A stretch of DNA of 64,000 bases from Cocos nucifera (Eukaryota > Streptophyta > Magnoliopsida > Arecales > Arecaceae): contig QRFJ01000386.1 of NCBI GenBank assembly GCA_006176705.1, positions 62,001 to 126,000 of the forward strand. The letters are read 5' to 3'. Below the pieces are notes generated by a model. The model made no database searches. It saw only the letters and a program-made list of their open reading frames with translations, and was not told the DNA's origin. Positions 13,301 to 23,379 of this stretch are shown here, piece after piece. The position numbers and the translations under genes were made by a program. Numbering within the stretch: the first letter of the stretch is position 1; each line of letters begins with the position of its first letter.

Positions 13301-16300
13301 CTTAAGCGTATACATCTGAACTTATTTTGGAGCCTATGTTAGTATTATATAGCATGTTAACATAAAAAAAATATTATTTCCCTAACAGATTAAAAACTGT
13401 GCTCAAATTTTAAATTCTCTAATGCAGCAAACAAATTTATAAATGACCAATGATAAAATCAAAAGGCTAGCAGTAAAGATGCATGACTTATAGGTATGCT
13501 TAAAGACTCTAGCTAATAAGCAAGACATGTAGTATTTAAGTGATCAACTCTCAACACACAACAGTAATCTTTTTTGTTGGAAGCAACTTATCATCCATCA
13601 TTATCAAAATCAATATATGTCTGCACTGCATATATGAGCTGCGTAGGCCTAGGTAAGTGCCTAATGGGCGCACTATGCGGTTTGACCCCAATGTGGAGTA
13701 GTCACTAAGCCACATCTCTATGTGAGGGTGCATATGCAGCCACATGAACTGAATTTTAAATCTCTGATAGAGACGAAGAGTTCAGATTAAGTTATCCTGA
13801 AAATCTAGGTGTAATTAATATAGATAGTATTACATAAGGCCAAATTGACTTTTAACCATCCTTCATAATGGTATGTATAGTTTGTACATTTGTCTGAAAC
13901 AACAAAAAATTCATTTGTAGTTTGCACATTGATGGAAGAAAATCAATTGCTTATTTACATCCCATGAAATGAAATGTCATGTTGATGAATTATACGTTGT
14001 TTGTACTTTTTATTTCCGAATTAATCAAGGTTCCCTTTATTAAGCTTGGAAATCTTTTGTACATATTATTAATTTTTGAACAAAACTTGTCCTATATTTT
14101 ACATGATCTAATGTTTTCTCCCAGATGTGGGAAATGCAGACCCTTGGTGCCTCTCTTCCCTTCCCCCATCCGTATCTCTGTTTGACTGACTGTGTCTTAT
14201 ACTTGATTGCTCAATGATTGTTGAAAGTAGGTGGGTCCCACATGTCATGCACATGTGGGCTGTGTGTGCTTTGAAAGGGTTTGATGTGCACCAACCACAA
14301 CATGGGCAAGGGAATTACATCTTATCAATTCACTTTTGTGACTCATTTTCAATTGCATTTTTCATTTGTTTCCAACCCCATTGTTCTTGTTGTTTTTATA
14401 CTTTTTTAGTTTCATATATACGTGTTTCTCCTTTCCGACTCATTGAACTCGATTCCTCTGTTTTTGTGCATCAATATGCTAAGTTGTTGTTGAATGCTAA
14501 ATTATATTTTTGGGGTAGTTGGCTTTAGAGAGGTGACTGGGAAATCATATTGAACCTGGCTTTCTTTTGTTAAGTTAAATAGATTGTCTTGCTTCATATT
14601 GTGTCATCAATACTGGTAGTTTCTTTTGATTTGTGGTGATTTGATAACCATTCATAGTTTATTTACAGCTTTTCACATTTCAGGTTCATATGGAGAGGTT
14701 TATCGTGCAGATTGGAATGGCACTGTAAGTAATCTTTCGTTATATCAAATCATCATTTTAGATAATTTATCTGGCACTAAGCCATTTAGACTGGACTTAG
14801 TATCACTTTGAACATGTGGAAGAATGGAATGGCTCTCTGACATCAGTTGTTTATTCTCTGAAGAAAATTGGAACTCCTGTTGTAGATGTAGATAGAATTA
14901 GGTTGTTGTTTAGCAGCCAGAATTATTTAGGTGCATTCTGATGTTTGCTGAGTGGTGGAAAGTGAATTCTGAATCACAAAAGTCACTGAAGTTGTTGGAA
15001 CGACTTCACTATGGTATTACTTGTAGTGTCTAGGCAGTAAGTTCTCTTGTACAGCTTTATTTTGATGCCATATTCTTTCATTTAGATAGTAGACTGGATA
15101 TCTAGAAATTAGAACTGTTCAGATATTGATGGAAACATGTAAATAGTTGATGTGGGACTAAATGGAACTAGCACCCTTCAACCACTTTGATCACAACATT
15201 TGTAAGTCATTCAATCAAACATCAACAGCCACGAGACCACACCCCTGTGTGCGTGTGCATGCATGCGTGCGTGTGTGAAGCTTTTAAGGCTTTAACCTTA
15301 GCCGTTGCTCTCGCTGATCCACTCTGGTCGAAATCCAACTTGCTCCCTAGTAGTCCTCCAGCAGGACTTCACCGACACAGTTGACTCTGTTAATATTGAC
15401 CAACTACCTCATCCCTTGGACTTGTGTCATCCTTGAGCTCTCCATCTCCTCTGACCTCCAGAAGGACTGTGTCTCTGCCATATGGATCAATGCTGTTGAG
15501 ATTCTCCACATTGCCACATCACATGTTCCCTGGCACCTTCTGGTGTGTTTGCAAGGACATCACTTGTTACACCACTACCCTTCGCTGCATCGCCAGTGGC
15601 GGCAACAGCACCATCTTCATGATGCTCAAGAACTTCAACAACATTCTCCTCGGCATCTTCTCTGCCAACATGTCCCTCCACTTCTACCATGGTGGCCTTT
15701 TCCCCTTTCCTTGCCACCTTGCTGCTGGCTTTGCCATCCACCCCTCCACCAAAGACCTCTATCCTGAACCGAACGATCTTATCCTCCCGGTTTCCAATCC
15801 CAACATCTACTATCTTTCTGGCTTCTGGTTTTGAATCGAGAAGTGGTGGGTTTGGTTTTTGAGCCCCGTCACCATCATGACCGTTGATCTCTTACAACCG
15901 TTGAAGCCACTAGGCCTCTCTTCTCCCTCCTTCCTCTCTCCCCCACTCCGTCTCTCTTCCTCTTCCAGCCTGATAAACCAAATCAAATTTTTTGGGGTCA
16001 ATGTGAACCAGTTTTTGTATTAGGCCGGTATGGTTTCAATTTCAGTTTTAGGAAACTGATTTAAGTCAGTTCAGTTTCAAAAATACCCCACAAACCAACC
16101 TAACCCAAATCATGTACACCCCTACATGTTGTGCTGATGCTAGGTGCATGCTAGTGCCCTATGGTCATGGTGCTTGTGGCACTTGCATGATTTGGCATGT
16201 GTGGGCATGAGCAAGTTTGGAGTTTTCTTTTCCAAGTGTGGTACTTTTAAACTTTTCTTGAAGTTGTTCAGAGTTGTATATAAAAGGAGGCCCAGTGCTA

Positions 16301-16429
16301 TATGCTCCCGCTGTCATGGGTCTAAGGAGGGCCGAAAGTGTGCAGCAAACTCTTATGTGATGAGAGGCTGTTTCTATGCTTCGAACCCATGAACTCTAGA
16401 TCATAATGGAGCATCTTTACCATCGAGCC

Positions 16430-16470
<41 letters not shown>

Positions 16471-19400
16471 TCTCTCTATGTTTTTTTAGAGTTGTTTCAT
16501 GCATTAAAATGATAATTCAAAACTAAATATGGTGTCATAAAATCCATAATGTAGACGTATGCATGCTGGATGCTGTGCAGTGCATCTTTTAAACCATTGA
16601 CATCCTAATAATTCATTGACATTATTTTAATGACAAGCATGGATAAATATAGACAATAATCCATGACAAAACACATGGTACCTTGAATATTAGAGTATGA
16701 ACAAGTAATCTCTTAAAACTAGGATTTGCATTGGTTTTACAACATTATATCTTTGACTTTGATCCATTGAAAGTCCAATATTAGAGGCTTAGATTTGTGC
16801 AGTCCTTCCTATCAGCTCCCCACATCCAAAACTTGTCAGGAATGGTTTCAAGTGGAAAAGAAGGGGGTTTCTTTTGTTTTTCGTAGTAAGCAGTGTCGAG
16901 CCATTTTGAACCATGTTCAACCAGTGAGTCTGATAAAAAGTGATGCTGGCCGGTGCCCAGCAGTTTGCTTTTGACACTTGGCACCACCCATCTGCCCCAT
17001 GCTGGTCCATGCTTGTCACAGTACGTGCCAGGTGGCATGGACTGGCACAGTCAGTACCTTGATTTCCCTTGGAATTTGGATGCTGAAATTAAATTATAAT
17101 TTCTTTTAATTCCTCACTTCCCCTTCTTACAATAACTTCATGATGCACTTAAATTTTCGCCCCTTAAGGAGACCTTGATAGGAAAGTGGAGAGATTTTCA
17201 GTGTAAGACAGTAGTTGAAGATGATTTATAGGATCATTACTTGAGCTAGTATGAAATAAGAGCCTTAAAGATTACCAATTATGCATGTTGTGATTCGAGG
17301 CATCACTGAAGGTGCCTTGACATCTCTTCAAGGCTAACAAATTGTGCAGGTGTTTAGATGTGACTGATCTGTAATTGTATGCAATAAGCAATGATGCTGT
17401 TATTGATGATAATATGACATTGTTAGTAAAAATAATAATCCTTTTATTATGTGCTTGAAGCGAAAAAGTTTGTTCTTACCTATTTTACAAAAAATTACAA
17501 TTGTATATTGCTATGATAATCTCATTAGATTCCTAATGTAGTCAACCTTGCCTTACAGGAGGTTGCTGTTAAGAAATTTTTGGACCAGGATCTGTCAGGT
17601 GATGCATTAGAGCAATTTAGATGTGAGGTAAGCTTTAGATGACTTCAAAATTTGACATCTTGCACTTAACATTTTAGGTATGGTACCTCCGGTCTTTTTT
17701 TAGTTTTCAGAGGTTCTGAACAAAATCTCTCTGCACTGTGGTACAGGTGAAACTCATGTCAAGACTACGTCACCCGAATGTTGTTCTTTTTATGGGAGCT
17801 GTAACTCGTCCTCCTAACCTCTCAATTTTGACAGAGTTTCTTCCAAGGTTTGTTTAGTTTACATTCCTACTGGTATTGTCGGCGTTGCCACTATTTTTGT
17901 TTAAAGAATGAAACAGAACATGTTGCCTCAAAGTTTTCTAGGGGAATATGCATATGGATGCTATGAATGAATGGTTATAAAGCCATACCATCCTTTCCAA
18001 ACATTACTTTCTAAAATGTTACCTCAAATTGGAAACATTCTGTATAACATGTTGAAGATTGAAGATTTTATTATAGTATCTGCATTAAGAAATGTAGAAC
18101 TGTTTTGAACCGTCTAGTTTGGGGTGTACTGAGCCATGTGGGTGGCAGATCGGAATGGTTTGGCATTCAAAATGAGATACCGGCGAAGGAGGGGGAGAGG
18201 GTGAAGGAAAGAGAGGAAGAGAGAGAGAGAGTGTTGCTAAAGGGTTGTGGAGGCTGTGTTGCCAACTTCACTTAATATTTGCAAAATAAAAAAAAAGAGG
18301 CCCAATGTATCCCTGTTTCAATCATCCGAAGGGTGGAGCCCCTCCTTTGGCCCTCTGTAGCAACCTCCACTGTGCTCCGGTGGCCGTCCCTCCCTCTCTC
18401 TCTCCTCTCTCTTCCTCCCTCATTGTTATTCCGTGTCGGGATGTCTCCGCCGGCCTCACTATCTCTTCCTCTCCCCCCCCTCTCTCTCTCTCTCCTTCCT
18501 CTCTCCTGTTCTCCCTTGCCTCCACCCTTTCTACTGTGTCAGTAAGGGCCTGACACGGAATGCCATGGGGGCGTACCAAACCATGCTGGCAACTGATCGT
18601 TCTAGGCCCCAGTACCGGCACAACGAACATTGATCTACATAAAATAAACCATATAAACCTGCAACCTTGTTTTTGTTGACATGGGCAAACCTGTGCAAAT
18701 ATTGTTTTTTCTTCTATTATTGCCTTGATTTGTTTGATTTGCATTGATGTACATCTAACTTACATGCTTAATTCTATTCTAATAATTGAAAAAAAAAACT
18801 TTGTTTTTTCCAGGGGAAGTTTATATAGGTTGCTGCATCGCCCCAATGTTCATCTTGATGAAAAACGACGATTGAAAATGGCGTTGGATGTGGTGCAGTT
18901 TTGACTATTTTATATTGTTTATGTGGTTGGTTTTACCTTATTTTCAATTTTCATTTGAACCTTGGTCATTCTTACAGGCCAAAGGGATGAATTACTTGCA
19001 CACGAGCCATCCAACAATTGTGCATCGGGATCTGAAGTCCCCAAATCTTCTTGTTGATAAAAATTGGGTTGTCAAGGTACTTTTCTAACCAATATTTTGT
19101 GAGCATTTCTTTTGATGTTGTGAAATGTGGCCAATTGTCCAATATGAATTGCTGGTACTGATGTGAAACTTTATGTTCAGTTAACAAATAAACATTTGTG
19201 TGCTTATAATTTCTGAAGCATGGATGATTGTCCAAGGTTTAATGCATTGATATTGTAACTTTGCCACCATATGGTTGGGATGAAATTGAGAAATTCTTAT
19301 TCTAATTTGAAGCTATGATCCATGGATTTCTCTTTTGTTTTACTTGAATGGCAAAAGCATATTGGTGCAGATCCTTTTGCATTAATTATCAATACATCTC

Positions 19401-22400
19401 GCTGCAAGAAATATGGCTATCCTTTCTCCCACTCTCTGTAATTTCAAATTGTTTGGTCACGTTTGATCAAATAGGCAAAGTTTCAAGATTCCTAAAGACT
19501 ATGTTGCAGAGCTCATTCTCATACCAAGAATCATGTACTGGCCAAAGTTGCAGTGATAAATCATGGGTCAGCTCAATAGAATGTTGTACGGCTCTTGAAT
19601 GAGTCAGGTGTATGTCAAAATATGGGGCTGAGTTTTAATCAAGGTGAAATTCTTATCGGACCTATTATCACAATTCACAGCATCAAAGATGCTGACAGGC
19701 TGGTGAAATTTATTGTACTCATTCCTTATTGGTGGGATTAGGGCAGGTTGTATCTTCCTATACAAATCATTGACCTTTTGATATACTTTTCTTGAATCTT
19801 ACTACCTCCATGTGAAAAATAATGTGGTAAAAGTTTTTCTCAGAAGCAGCAATGTCGATTCACACCTGATGTATGGTGCATTTTCTTATATCAAGTGTAT
19901 CTGATTCTCTTTCAGCTATTATTGAAGAACATAAGACCTGGTCTTCTTCTTGATGGGTTGGTTTGGTCATCATTTTAAAAGGAAAAAAATTAAAAATAGA
20001 GTTGGAACCACAAAATTTAATTATCTATTTGAAGCCATAACCTACCTGAGTTATTCAAATCAGCTATCACTAATTTTCATTCAACATCAGAGATCTTACC
20101 TTAGAACGGTAGTCTAGCTTTTTAGACTGATGGAGTGCTTTAAGGGTGCTACCTCAAACATTCAGTCTCATGTCAAGTTTTAAAGGTAGTTCACCTATAG
20201 GCTTAGAACACAAGAAGCAGACATTAAAATAAAAAAAAGTACTTGAAAATAGAAGGGAAGCATTCTGCCTAAGTTCAAATCTGGCCGGATGTTATTTATA
20301 TCTGGTGCCTTGGCCATGACTAAACTTTTCTAGTATGCCTGATTCGTTTCATAACCTAGTCTTTTGAAGATAGAAAATTGAGTACATACTCGAGTTGTTC
20401 ATATTTGTCTACAGAGAAATTAAAGCAGAGATAAAGCAAGTCATTGAGGATGATGTAACAGAACATGTAGATAGGTTTTTCGGGAGAGCTAGTTATGTGA
20501 TTGTTCTTTGTTCTACCTTCTTCCTTTAAAATGAACCATGTTAATTGTATATTGATACTTTTATTGAACTTCTTGTGCTCTCTCTCCCAGCCAGAAAATA
20601 ACTATTGAACTTCTTGTGCTCTCTCCCCCAGCCAGAAAATAACTATGTTATATGAAATTTGAATTTGTCTGCAGGTCTGTGATTTTGGCTTGTCAAGGTT
20701 GAAGCATCATACATTCTTGTCTTCGAAATCAACAGCGGGAACAGTAAGTCTTTCAAGCTCTTATATTTGTCATCCTTTTTATAATCTTCCACTCACCTTC
20801 CTAATCTTTCCTCATTACCTTTGGTCTTTTTGATGGGTTTGTCCTCTCTGTTTCCCTCCCTTAATCCACGAATATCTTTCAATTTGAATGTCATAGAAAA
20901 ATTCATGTTCTTGGGGAGGTTTTAGAGAGGATAGCAAATCAAATCAATATAAAATAATATAACTATTACCATATTATATGTTGCCAAAACTACATAGTAA
21001 TGCTGGTGTGACGTGAAATTGCACATTTCAGATTGATGCATTACCTTTTCCATTCTCACTTTTGTTCATATGCAATATAGGCTGTCAGCAAGAAGGATGC
21101 ACATAAAAGAGATACATGTTCTCTCTTAGTTAATAAATTGTTGCTCAGCATACTATGTAATGGCAAAAATCTCATTTCTTTTTCATGATACATGTACATC
21201 ATATTAGCTTCTAACTATAGTAAGACTTCTTGGAACTGCCCTATTTAACTTCTGGCAGTACTATCATGTATCTTTTAAGTTCTAAGTTCTTAGCACTCTA
21301 TATTGTATCTCTGGGATTTGGCTTGCTTCCTGATGCTATCGTGCCAGGAGGTGGATGGGTTCCACAGGAGCATGGAGCAAGGAATCAAATGGGGCATGGT
21401 TCACAAGGCCACTAGATTCTGCTCCACACCCTGTGGTGCCCATTCAATCCGGATGTGGTCGCATCAAAATGCGAACTAAACCATTTTGACAGAAAAAAGA
21501 CTGGCTGTGTGAAGTTTGGATCTGAATAAAAGAAAATAATTGATTCCCTAGATATATGTATCTGTCAATGCTATAATCCAAGGTTTCACTATTTTATACT
21601 GGACCATCATTCCGATTGTCATTTCCTTTTGGGCTGCAGCCAGAATGGATGGCACCTGAGGTCTTACGAAATGAACCGTCGAATGAGAAGTGAGTCTGGA
21701 GAGCCAGCTTAACTTTTATGCTCTTCTCATAAGGCCTAGTTTTTGCCTTTAAAATTTATCTGTTGCCTCTTCTGTCTGCTTCAGGTGTGATGTTTATAGT
21801 TTTGGTGTCATACTGTGGGAGTTAGCTACCTTGCGTATGCCATGGAGTGGAATGAACCCAATGCAAGTTGTTGGAGCTGTTGGGTTCCAAAATAGACGCC
21901 TTGACATACCTAAAGAAGTTGACCCAGTGCTTGCACAAATAATATCTGATTGTTGGGAAAGGTGAGCTTGAACTGATGTTCATTTAAATAGGCTCAGCCA
22001 ACACTCCAGTACAGGATTTTTGAGTCCAACAGTTAAGTGAAAGTATTTTTGTGTTCATGATAGGTTCAGAATTTGAAAACAAAACTAATGATGAATATTC
22101 AGAACATATTTAAAAAATGGGGGGAATTGCTTGATAAAGAATGTTATAGCACTTTTGGTAACCTCCTTTTTTTCCTTTCTTTTGTTGATAAAAGCAGTTG
22201 TTATAACTTCTAACAGCCATGCAGTCAAAGTGAGCTTAATTTTAAGTTAAGCTATTTAAACCTTCTCTATGAAGAAGTAATAATTGTAAAAAAAAGATAA
22301 TTAGGGGTTGTAAGCATTTAAAGTTGACTTTATATGAAATAAAGATGGGTGGAATTGTACATGGTTGCTTGTGAAATTCATCTGGGCAAGGCAGCAACCG

Positions 22401-22638
22401 TCTATTATCTTAGGACTAGCAACAATTTCTGAAACAATGCTGAAGGGACGTGTAGTCAAGTTATTACGTTCATTTATCTGCCCTATTTGAAACCTATGTC
22501 TTGCATCAGTCCAAAATAACTTGATACCATGCTGACAATTTTGGTTGCCTGTGCAGCGAACCAAGTGAGCGTCCATCTTTTGCTCAGCTTATGTCACCTC
22601 TAAAGCAGTTGCAGAGGTTGGTTGTCACGGTCAGTTGA
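920..22638 (+). CDS. Raf-like MAPKKK of the EDR1/SIS8/CTR1 group (5' end outside window)
   Basis: Joining exons 920-1360, 4306-4409, 10822-12056, 14684-14724, 17559-17627, 17747-17847, 18814-18892, 18978-19076, 20675-20743, 21640-21689, 21785-21961 and 22557-22638 gives 848 residues ending in TGA. All introns are GT/AG and all phases fit. Visible residues 1-205 match the EDR1/CTR1 regulatory domain (RHRALLFKVLAD, VKGSYYTG, EYIVDLMGAPG). Residues 206-575 are a Ser-rich linker. The kinase domain spans about 577-842: G-loop GLGSYG, VAVK Lys612, helix-C Glu630, HRDLKSPN with Asp708, DFG at 726, WMAPE at 749-753. All catalytic residues are intact, so an active cytosolic Ser/Thr kinase is expected. 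Relatives are negative regulators in defence, sugar, stress and ethylene signalling; the exact orthologue (EDR1, SIS8 or At4g24480-like) is not settled. The codon before exon 1 has a splice acceptor, so the true start is upstream of the window. Confidence 0.95.
1361..4305 (+). other. Intron of the EDR1-like kinase (2.9 kb)
   Basis: GT...AG intron between the first two visible exons. It contains the TIR element at 1898-2445. The rest is AT-rich with no convincing coding sequence; short open frames (for example 2974-3270) have no recognisable domain. Confidence 0.85.
1898..2445. mobile_element. Non-autonomous TIR element (MULE- or hAT-type MITE)
   Basis: The ends are inverted relatives: TTGGGGTGTGCATGG on the left and, read in reverse complement, AACGGTGTGCAAGC on the right. 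Flanks are ATCTACATG and ATCTATATG, an 8/9 match, which fits a 9-bp (MULE) or 8-bp (hAT) target duplication. The inside is rich in CGGTTTGG and AACCGAACC tracts and encodes nothing. Confidence 0.7.
4306..4409 (+). CDS. EDR1-like kinase, second visible exon
   Basis: The acceptor ATGCCAG precedes GTACTAGCTG and the donor CAG|GTGACT follows. It encodes VLADKINLPCKLVKGSYYTG and the EGAVN segment, completing the cysteine-protease-like fold of the EDR1 domain. It ends two bases into a codon, matching the first base of the next exon. The open frame upstream of 4306 is intronic. Confidence 0.93.
6941..8161. mobile_element. Ac/Ds-like hAT element, non-autonomous
   Basis: The left end is CAGGGATGTCAGTGG and the right end, in reverse complement, is TAGGGGTGTCAATGG. 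This is the C/TAGGGRTG style of hAT termini (compare Ac/Ds, CAGGGATGAAA). Flanking 8-mers ATTGTGTG (6933-6940) and ATTATGTG (8162-8169) match at 7 of 8 bases, the length expected for hAT target duplication. No transposase is encoded; the centre contains a TATG/TG microsatellite. Confidence 0.8.
7449..7607. repeat. TATG/TA/TG microsatellite
   Basis: Interrupted runs of TATG, TATA and TGTG inside the Ds-like element. Simple-sequence expansion, likely polymorphic. Confidence 0.9.
10672..10694. repeat. (TTC)n microsatellite
   Basis: About seven TTC units about 130 bases upstream of the exon at 10822. It sits in the intron's pyrimidine-rich region. Confidence 0.9.
10822..12056 (+). CDS. EDR1-like kinase, third visible exon (linker)
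   Basis: The large 1,235-base exon starts after ATGACAG and ends at GGTCTGG|GTAAGC. It encodes the end of the EDR1 domain (EYIVDLMGAPGSLIPAE), then a Ser/Asp/Gln-rich linker that includes AAKNPEFAQKLHAVLLESGA, a block characteristic of SIS8/EDR1-type kinases. It finishes with WEIPWEDLQIGERIGLG, the start of the kinase domain. The open frame reads through the donor for 50 bases before a stop, so the frame alone overstates the exon end. Confidence 0.94.
12057..14683 (+). other. Intron of the EDR1-like kinase (2.6 kb)
   Basis: GT...AG intron splitting the glycine-loop codon. AT-rich. Bases 13,090-13,780 are rich in CATATGCAGC-type words, like the patch at 6,320-6,840 in the previous intron, and may be a diverged TE copy. 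No gene is seen. Confidence 0.85.
14684..14724 (+). CDS. EDR1-like kinase, exon with glycine-rich loop
   Basis: A 41-base exon between CATTTCAG and GTAAGT. It encodes SYGEVYRADWNGT, which completes the nucleotide-binding loop begun in the previous exon. Confidence 0.92.
15195..15835 (+). pseudogene. Unidentified coding-like fragment inside an intron
   Basis: Much more GC-rich than the surrounding intron and full of CTC/ACC/TCC third-position C, like a monocot coding sequence or processed retrocopy. The longest clean frame (about 15,424-15,834) includes CYTTTLRCIASGGNSTIFMM and FAIHPSTKDLYPEPNDLILP and ends in a stop. Other frames are open over parts, and no single frame covers all. I do not recognise the family. 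It could be a processed pseudogene or a captured fragment. Confidence 0.4.
16281..16433 (-). mobile_element. Au-type SINE
   Basis: Read on the - strand it starts near the A-box-like TGGCTCGATGGTAAAG, followed by GCTCCATTATGATCTAGAG, the B-box-like GGGTTCGAAGC, GAAACAGCCTCTCA, then AGACCCATGACAGCGGGAGC and a GGGCCTCC tail. This is the order seen in plant Au SINEs. It is diverged, so an old copy. A (CT)n run abuts its 5' side. Confidence 0.82.
16434..16477. repeat. (CT)n microsatellite
   Basis: Nearly pure CT dinucleotide run directly adjoining the SINE head. Confidence 0.92.
17559..17627 (+). CDS. EDR1-like kinase, exon with catalytic lysine
   Basis: A 69-base phase-0 exon between CCTTACAG and GTAAGC. 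It encodes EVAVKKFLDQDLSGDALEQF and RCE. It supplies the VAVK lysine that anchors ATP and, as its last residue, the helix-C glutamate. Confidence 0.93.
17747..17847 (+). CDS. EDR1-like kinase, exon of N-lobe strands 4-5
   Basis: A 101-base exon between GGTACAG and GTTTGT. It encodes VKLMSRLRHPNVVLFMGAV and TRPPNLSILTEFLPR, the RHPN block and hinge region that are highly conserved in Raf-like MAPKKKs. Confidence 0.93.
17848..18813 (+). other. Intron of the EDR1-like kinase with a C/T-rich repeat patch
   Basis: Bases 18,115-18,625 differ from the AT-rich rest. A GA-rich run (18,190-18,235) is followed by a CT-rich run (18,380-18,500) and GGTACC-type words (GTACCAAACC, CAGTACCGGCAC). Its arrangement resembles the GA-rich patch in the 6.4-kb intron, which suggests a shared repeat family. 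The open frames here are low-complexity artefacts. Confidence 0.6.
18814..18892 (+). CDS. EDR1-like kinase, exon following the hinge
   Basis: A 79-base exon after TTTTCCAG, ending GATGTG|GTGCAG. It encodes GSLYRLLHRPN and LDEKRRLKMALDV, the GSLY helix-D segment of this kinase group. Confidence 0.92.
18978..19076 (+). CDS. EDR1-like kinase, exon with catalytic loop
   Basis: A 99-base phase-0 exon between CTTACAG and GTACTT. It encodes AKGMNYLHTSHPTIVHRDLK and SPNLLVDKNWVVK. The catalytic Asp and the Lys and Asn of HRDLKSPN are present. Confidence 0.94.
19077..20674 (+). other. Intron of the EDR1-like kinase (1.6 kb)
   Basis: GT...AG phase-0 intron. AT-rich, with a tandem 41-bp duplication near its 3' end. 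No other structure is recognised. Confidence 0.85.
20563..20644 (+). repeat. Tandem 41-bp duplication next to a splice acceptor
   Basis: Two units beginning ATTGAACTTCTTGTGCTC lie back to back (20563-20603 and 20604-20644) and differ by one base. Each carries a pyrimidine stretch ending CCCAG, an acceptor-like signal. The true acceptor lies 30 bases downstream. Confidence 0.92.
20675..20743 (+). CDS. EDR1-like kinase, exon with DFG and activation loop
   Basis: A 69-base phase-0 exon between TCTGCAG and GTAAGT. It encodes VCDFGLSRLKHHTFLSSKST and AGT. It holds the DFG motif and the Ser/Thr-rich activation loop typical of the group. Confidence 0.94.
20744..21639 (+). other. Intron of the EDR1-like kinase (0.9 kb)
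   Basis: GT...AG intron between the DFG and APE exons. Nothing identifiable inside. Confidence 0.85.
21640..21689 (+). CDS. EDR1-like kinase, exon with APE motif
   Basis: A 50-base exon between GGCTGCAG and GTGAGT. It encodes PEWMAPEVLRNEPSNE plus two bases of a Lys codon completed by the next exon. The APE motif is intact. Confidence 0.93.
21785..21961 (+). CDS. EDR1-like kinase, exon of the C-lobe
   Basis: A 177-base exon between CTTCAG and GTGAGC. It encodes CDVYSFGVILWELATLRMPW and NPMQVVGAVGFQNRRLDIP, the helix F-G region of Raf-like MAPKKKs. Confidence 0.94.
21962..22556 (+). other. Last intron of the EDR1-like kinase
   Basis: GT...AG intron before the RPSF exon. Nothing identifiable inside. 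Confidence 0.85.
22557..22638 (+). CDS. EDR1-like kinase, terminal exon
   Basis: Starts after CTGTGCAG and encodes the invariant RPSF block (SEPSERPSFAQLMSPLK), then QLQRLVVTVS and TGA. The protein stops soon after the kinase domain, as in several family members. Confidence 0.93.
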
Positions 22639-23130
22639 AGATGCCAAGACATTGATCAAAACAAATAATGACAAGAGGTCATAGCTTGCCATGTGTATAT
22701 CAACAATTTGTGTCCCGTCTGGAACAGCAGTAACACAACTAGTTGTACAATATGTTTATTCTAAGGACTCAAGAACTGTTCAAAGTGGAGATTTCATTAG
22801 AGGCTGCCAACTAAAATGGTCTTCAGCCAATGAGACGTATTCTCTCTCTGAAGCTGTGCGAAGTGCAGCGGAAGAAGCAAGCATGGGAGCAGTGCTAAAA
22901 GCACAGCACCATAGTATATAATTTTATCTTTTTGTTTCAGATTCATAAATCAAAGAATCTGAGGAATGTTGGAATTGTATACATCGGATGGAATTGTCAT
23001 TATTGTTGCCATGAAAGGAAAAGGAGGTACAGGAAAGAAAATGTTTGGGACGCACAAGCCGCTGTCCCTCGTTTACGCACTTCAGAAGATGATTGTTGTC
23101 CTTGAACCGGCACTGTTTGTTCTAAAACAT
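22639..23130 (+). other. Probable 3' UTR of the EDR1-like kinase
   Basis: Follows the TGA of the kinase. No clear AATAAA lies in a strong context. The end near 23,130 is a guess, based on the shift to very AT-rich intergenic sequence after about 23,350. A 76-codon frame at 22,691-22,921 has no recognised domain. Confidence 0.4.
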
Positions 23131-23379
23131 TTTTAAAATAATCATGAAGTTGGAATCTCTAGATCCTGAATGTGGATTATCATCTCTATTTTGAGAACTG
23201 GTATCTTTTTTCGTATGGTTGTTTGCCTGCATCCATGAAATCCTCTTGCATCAAACGAGATTTTTATCTTGGCTGCCATCTCAGTTTGTATCGTTACCAG
23301 ACATTTGTTGTTGATATGGTATATACAAAAAAATCTTGGCTGTGTTATATAAATAGATAATATTTGGGATATCAATTTG

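Larger units (their letters stand above)
14725..17558 (+). other. Intron of the EDR1-like kinase (2.8 kb)
   Basis: GT...AG phase-0 intron. It carries the unidentified coding-like GC-rich stretch at about 15,195-15,835, a C/T-rich and AACCAAACC-type patch to 16,120, the Au-like SINE and a (CT)n run. Bases 16,500-17,558 show nothing identifiable. Confidence 0.85.

Noticed and set aside
16370..16433. A tRNA gene
   Set aside because: A- and B-box-like words are present, but no cloverleaf can be drawn and the downstream part matches an Au SINE.
18322..18744. 140-codon open frame in a kinase intron
   Set aside because: Low-complexity C/T-rich sequence inside an intron that is spliced cleanly around it.
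22691..22921. 76-codon open frame after the kinase stop
   Set aside because: Lies in the probable 3' UTR and has no recognised domain.
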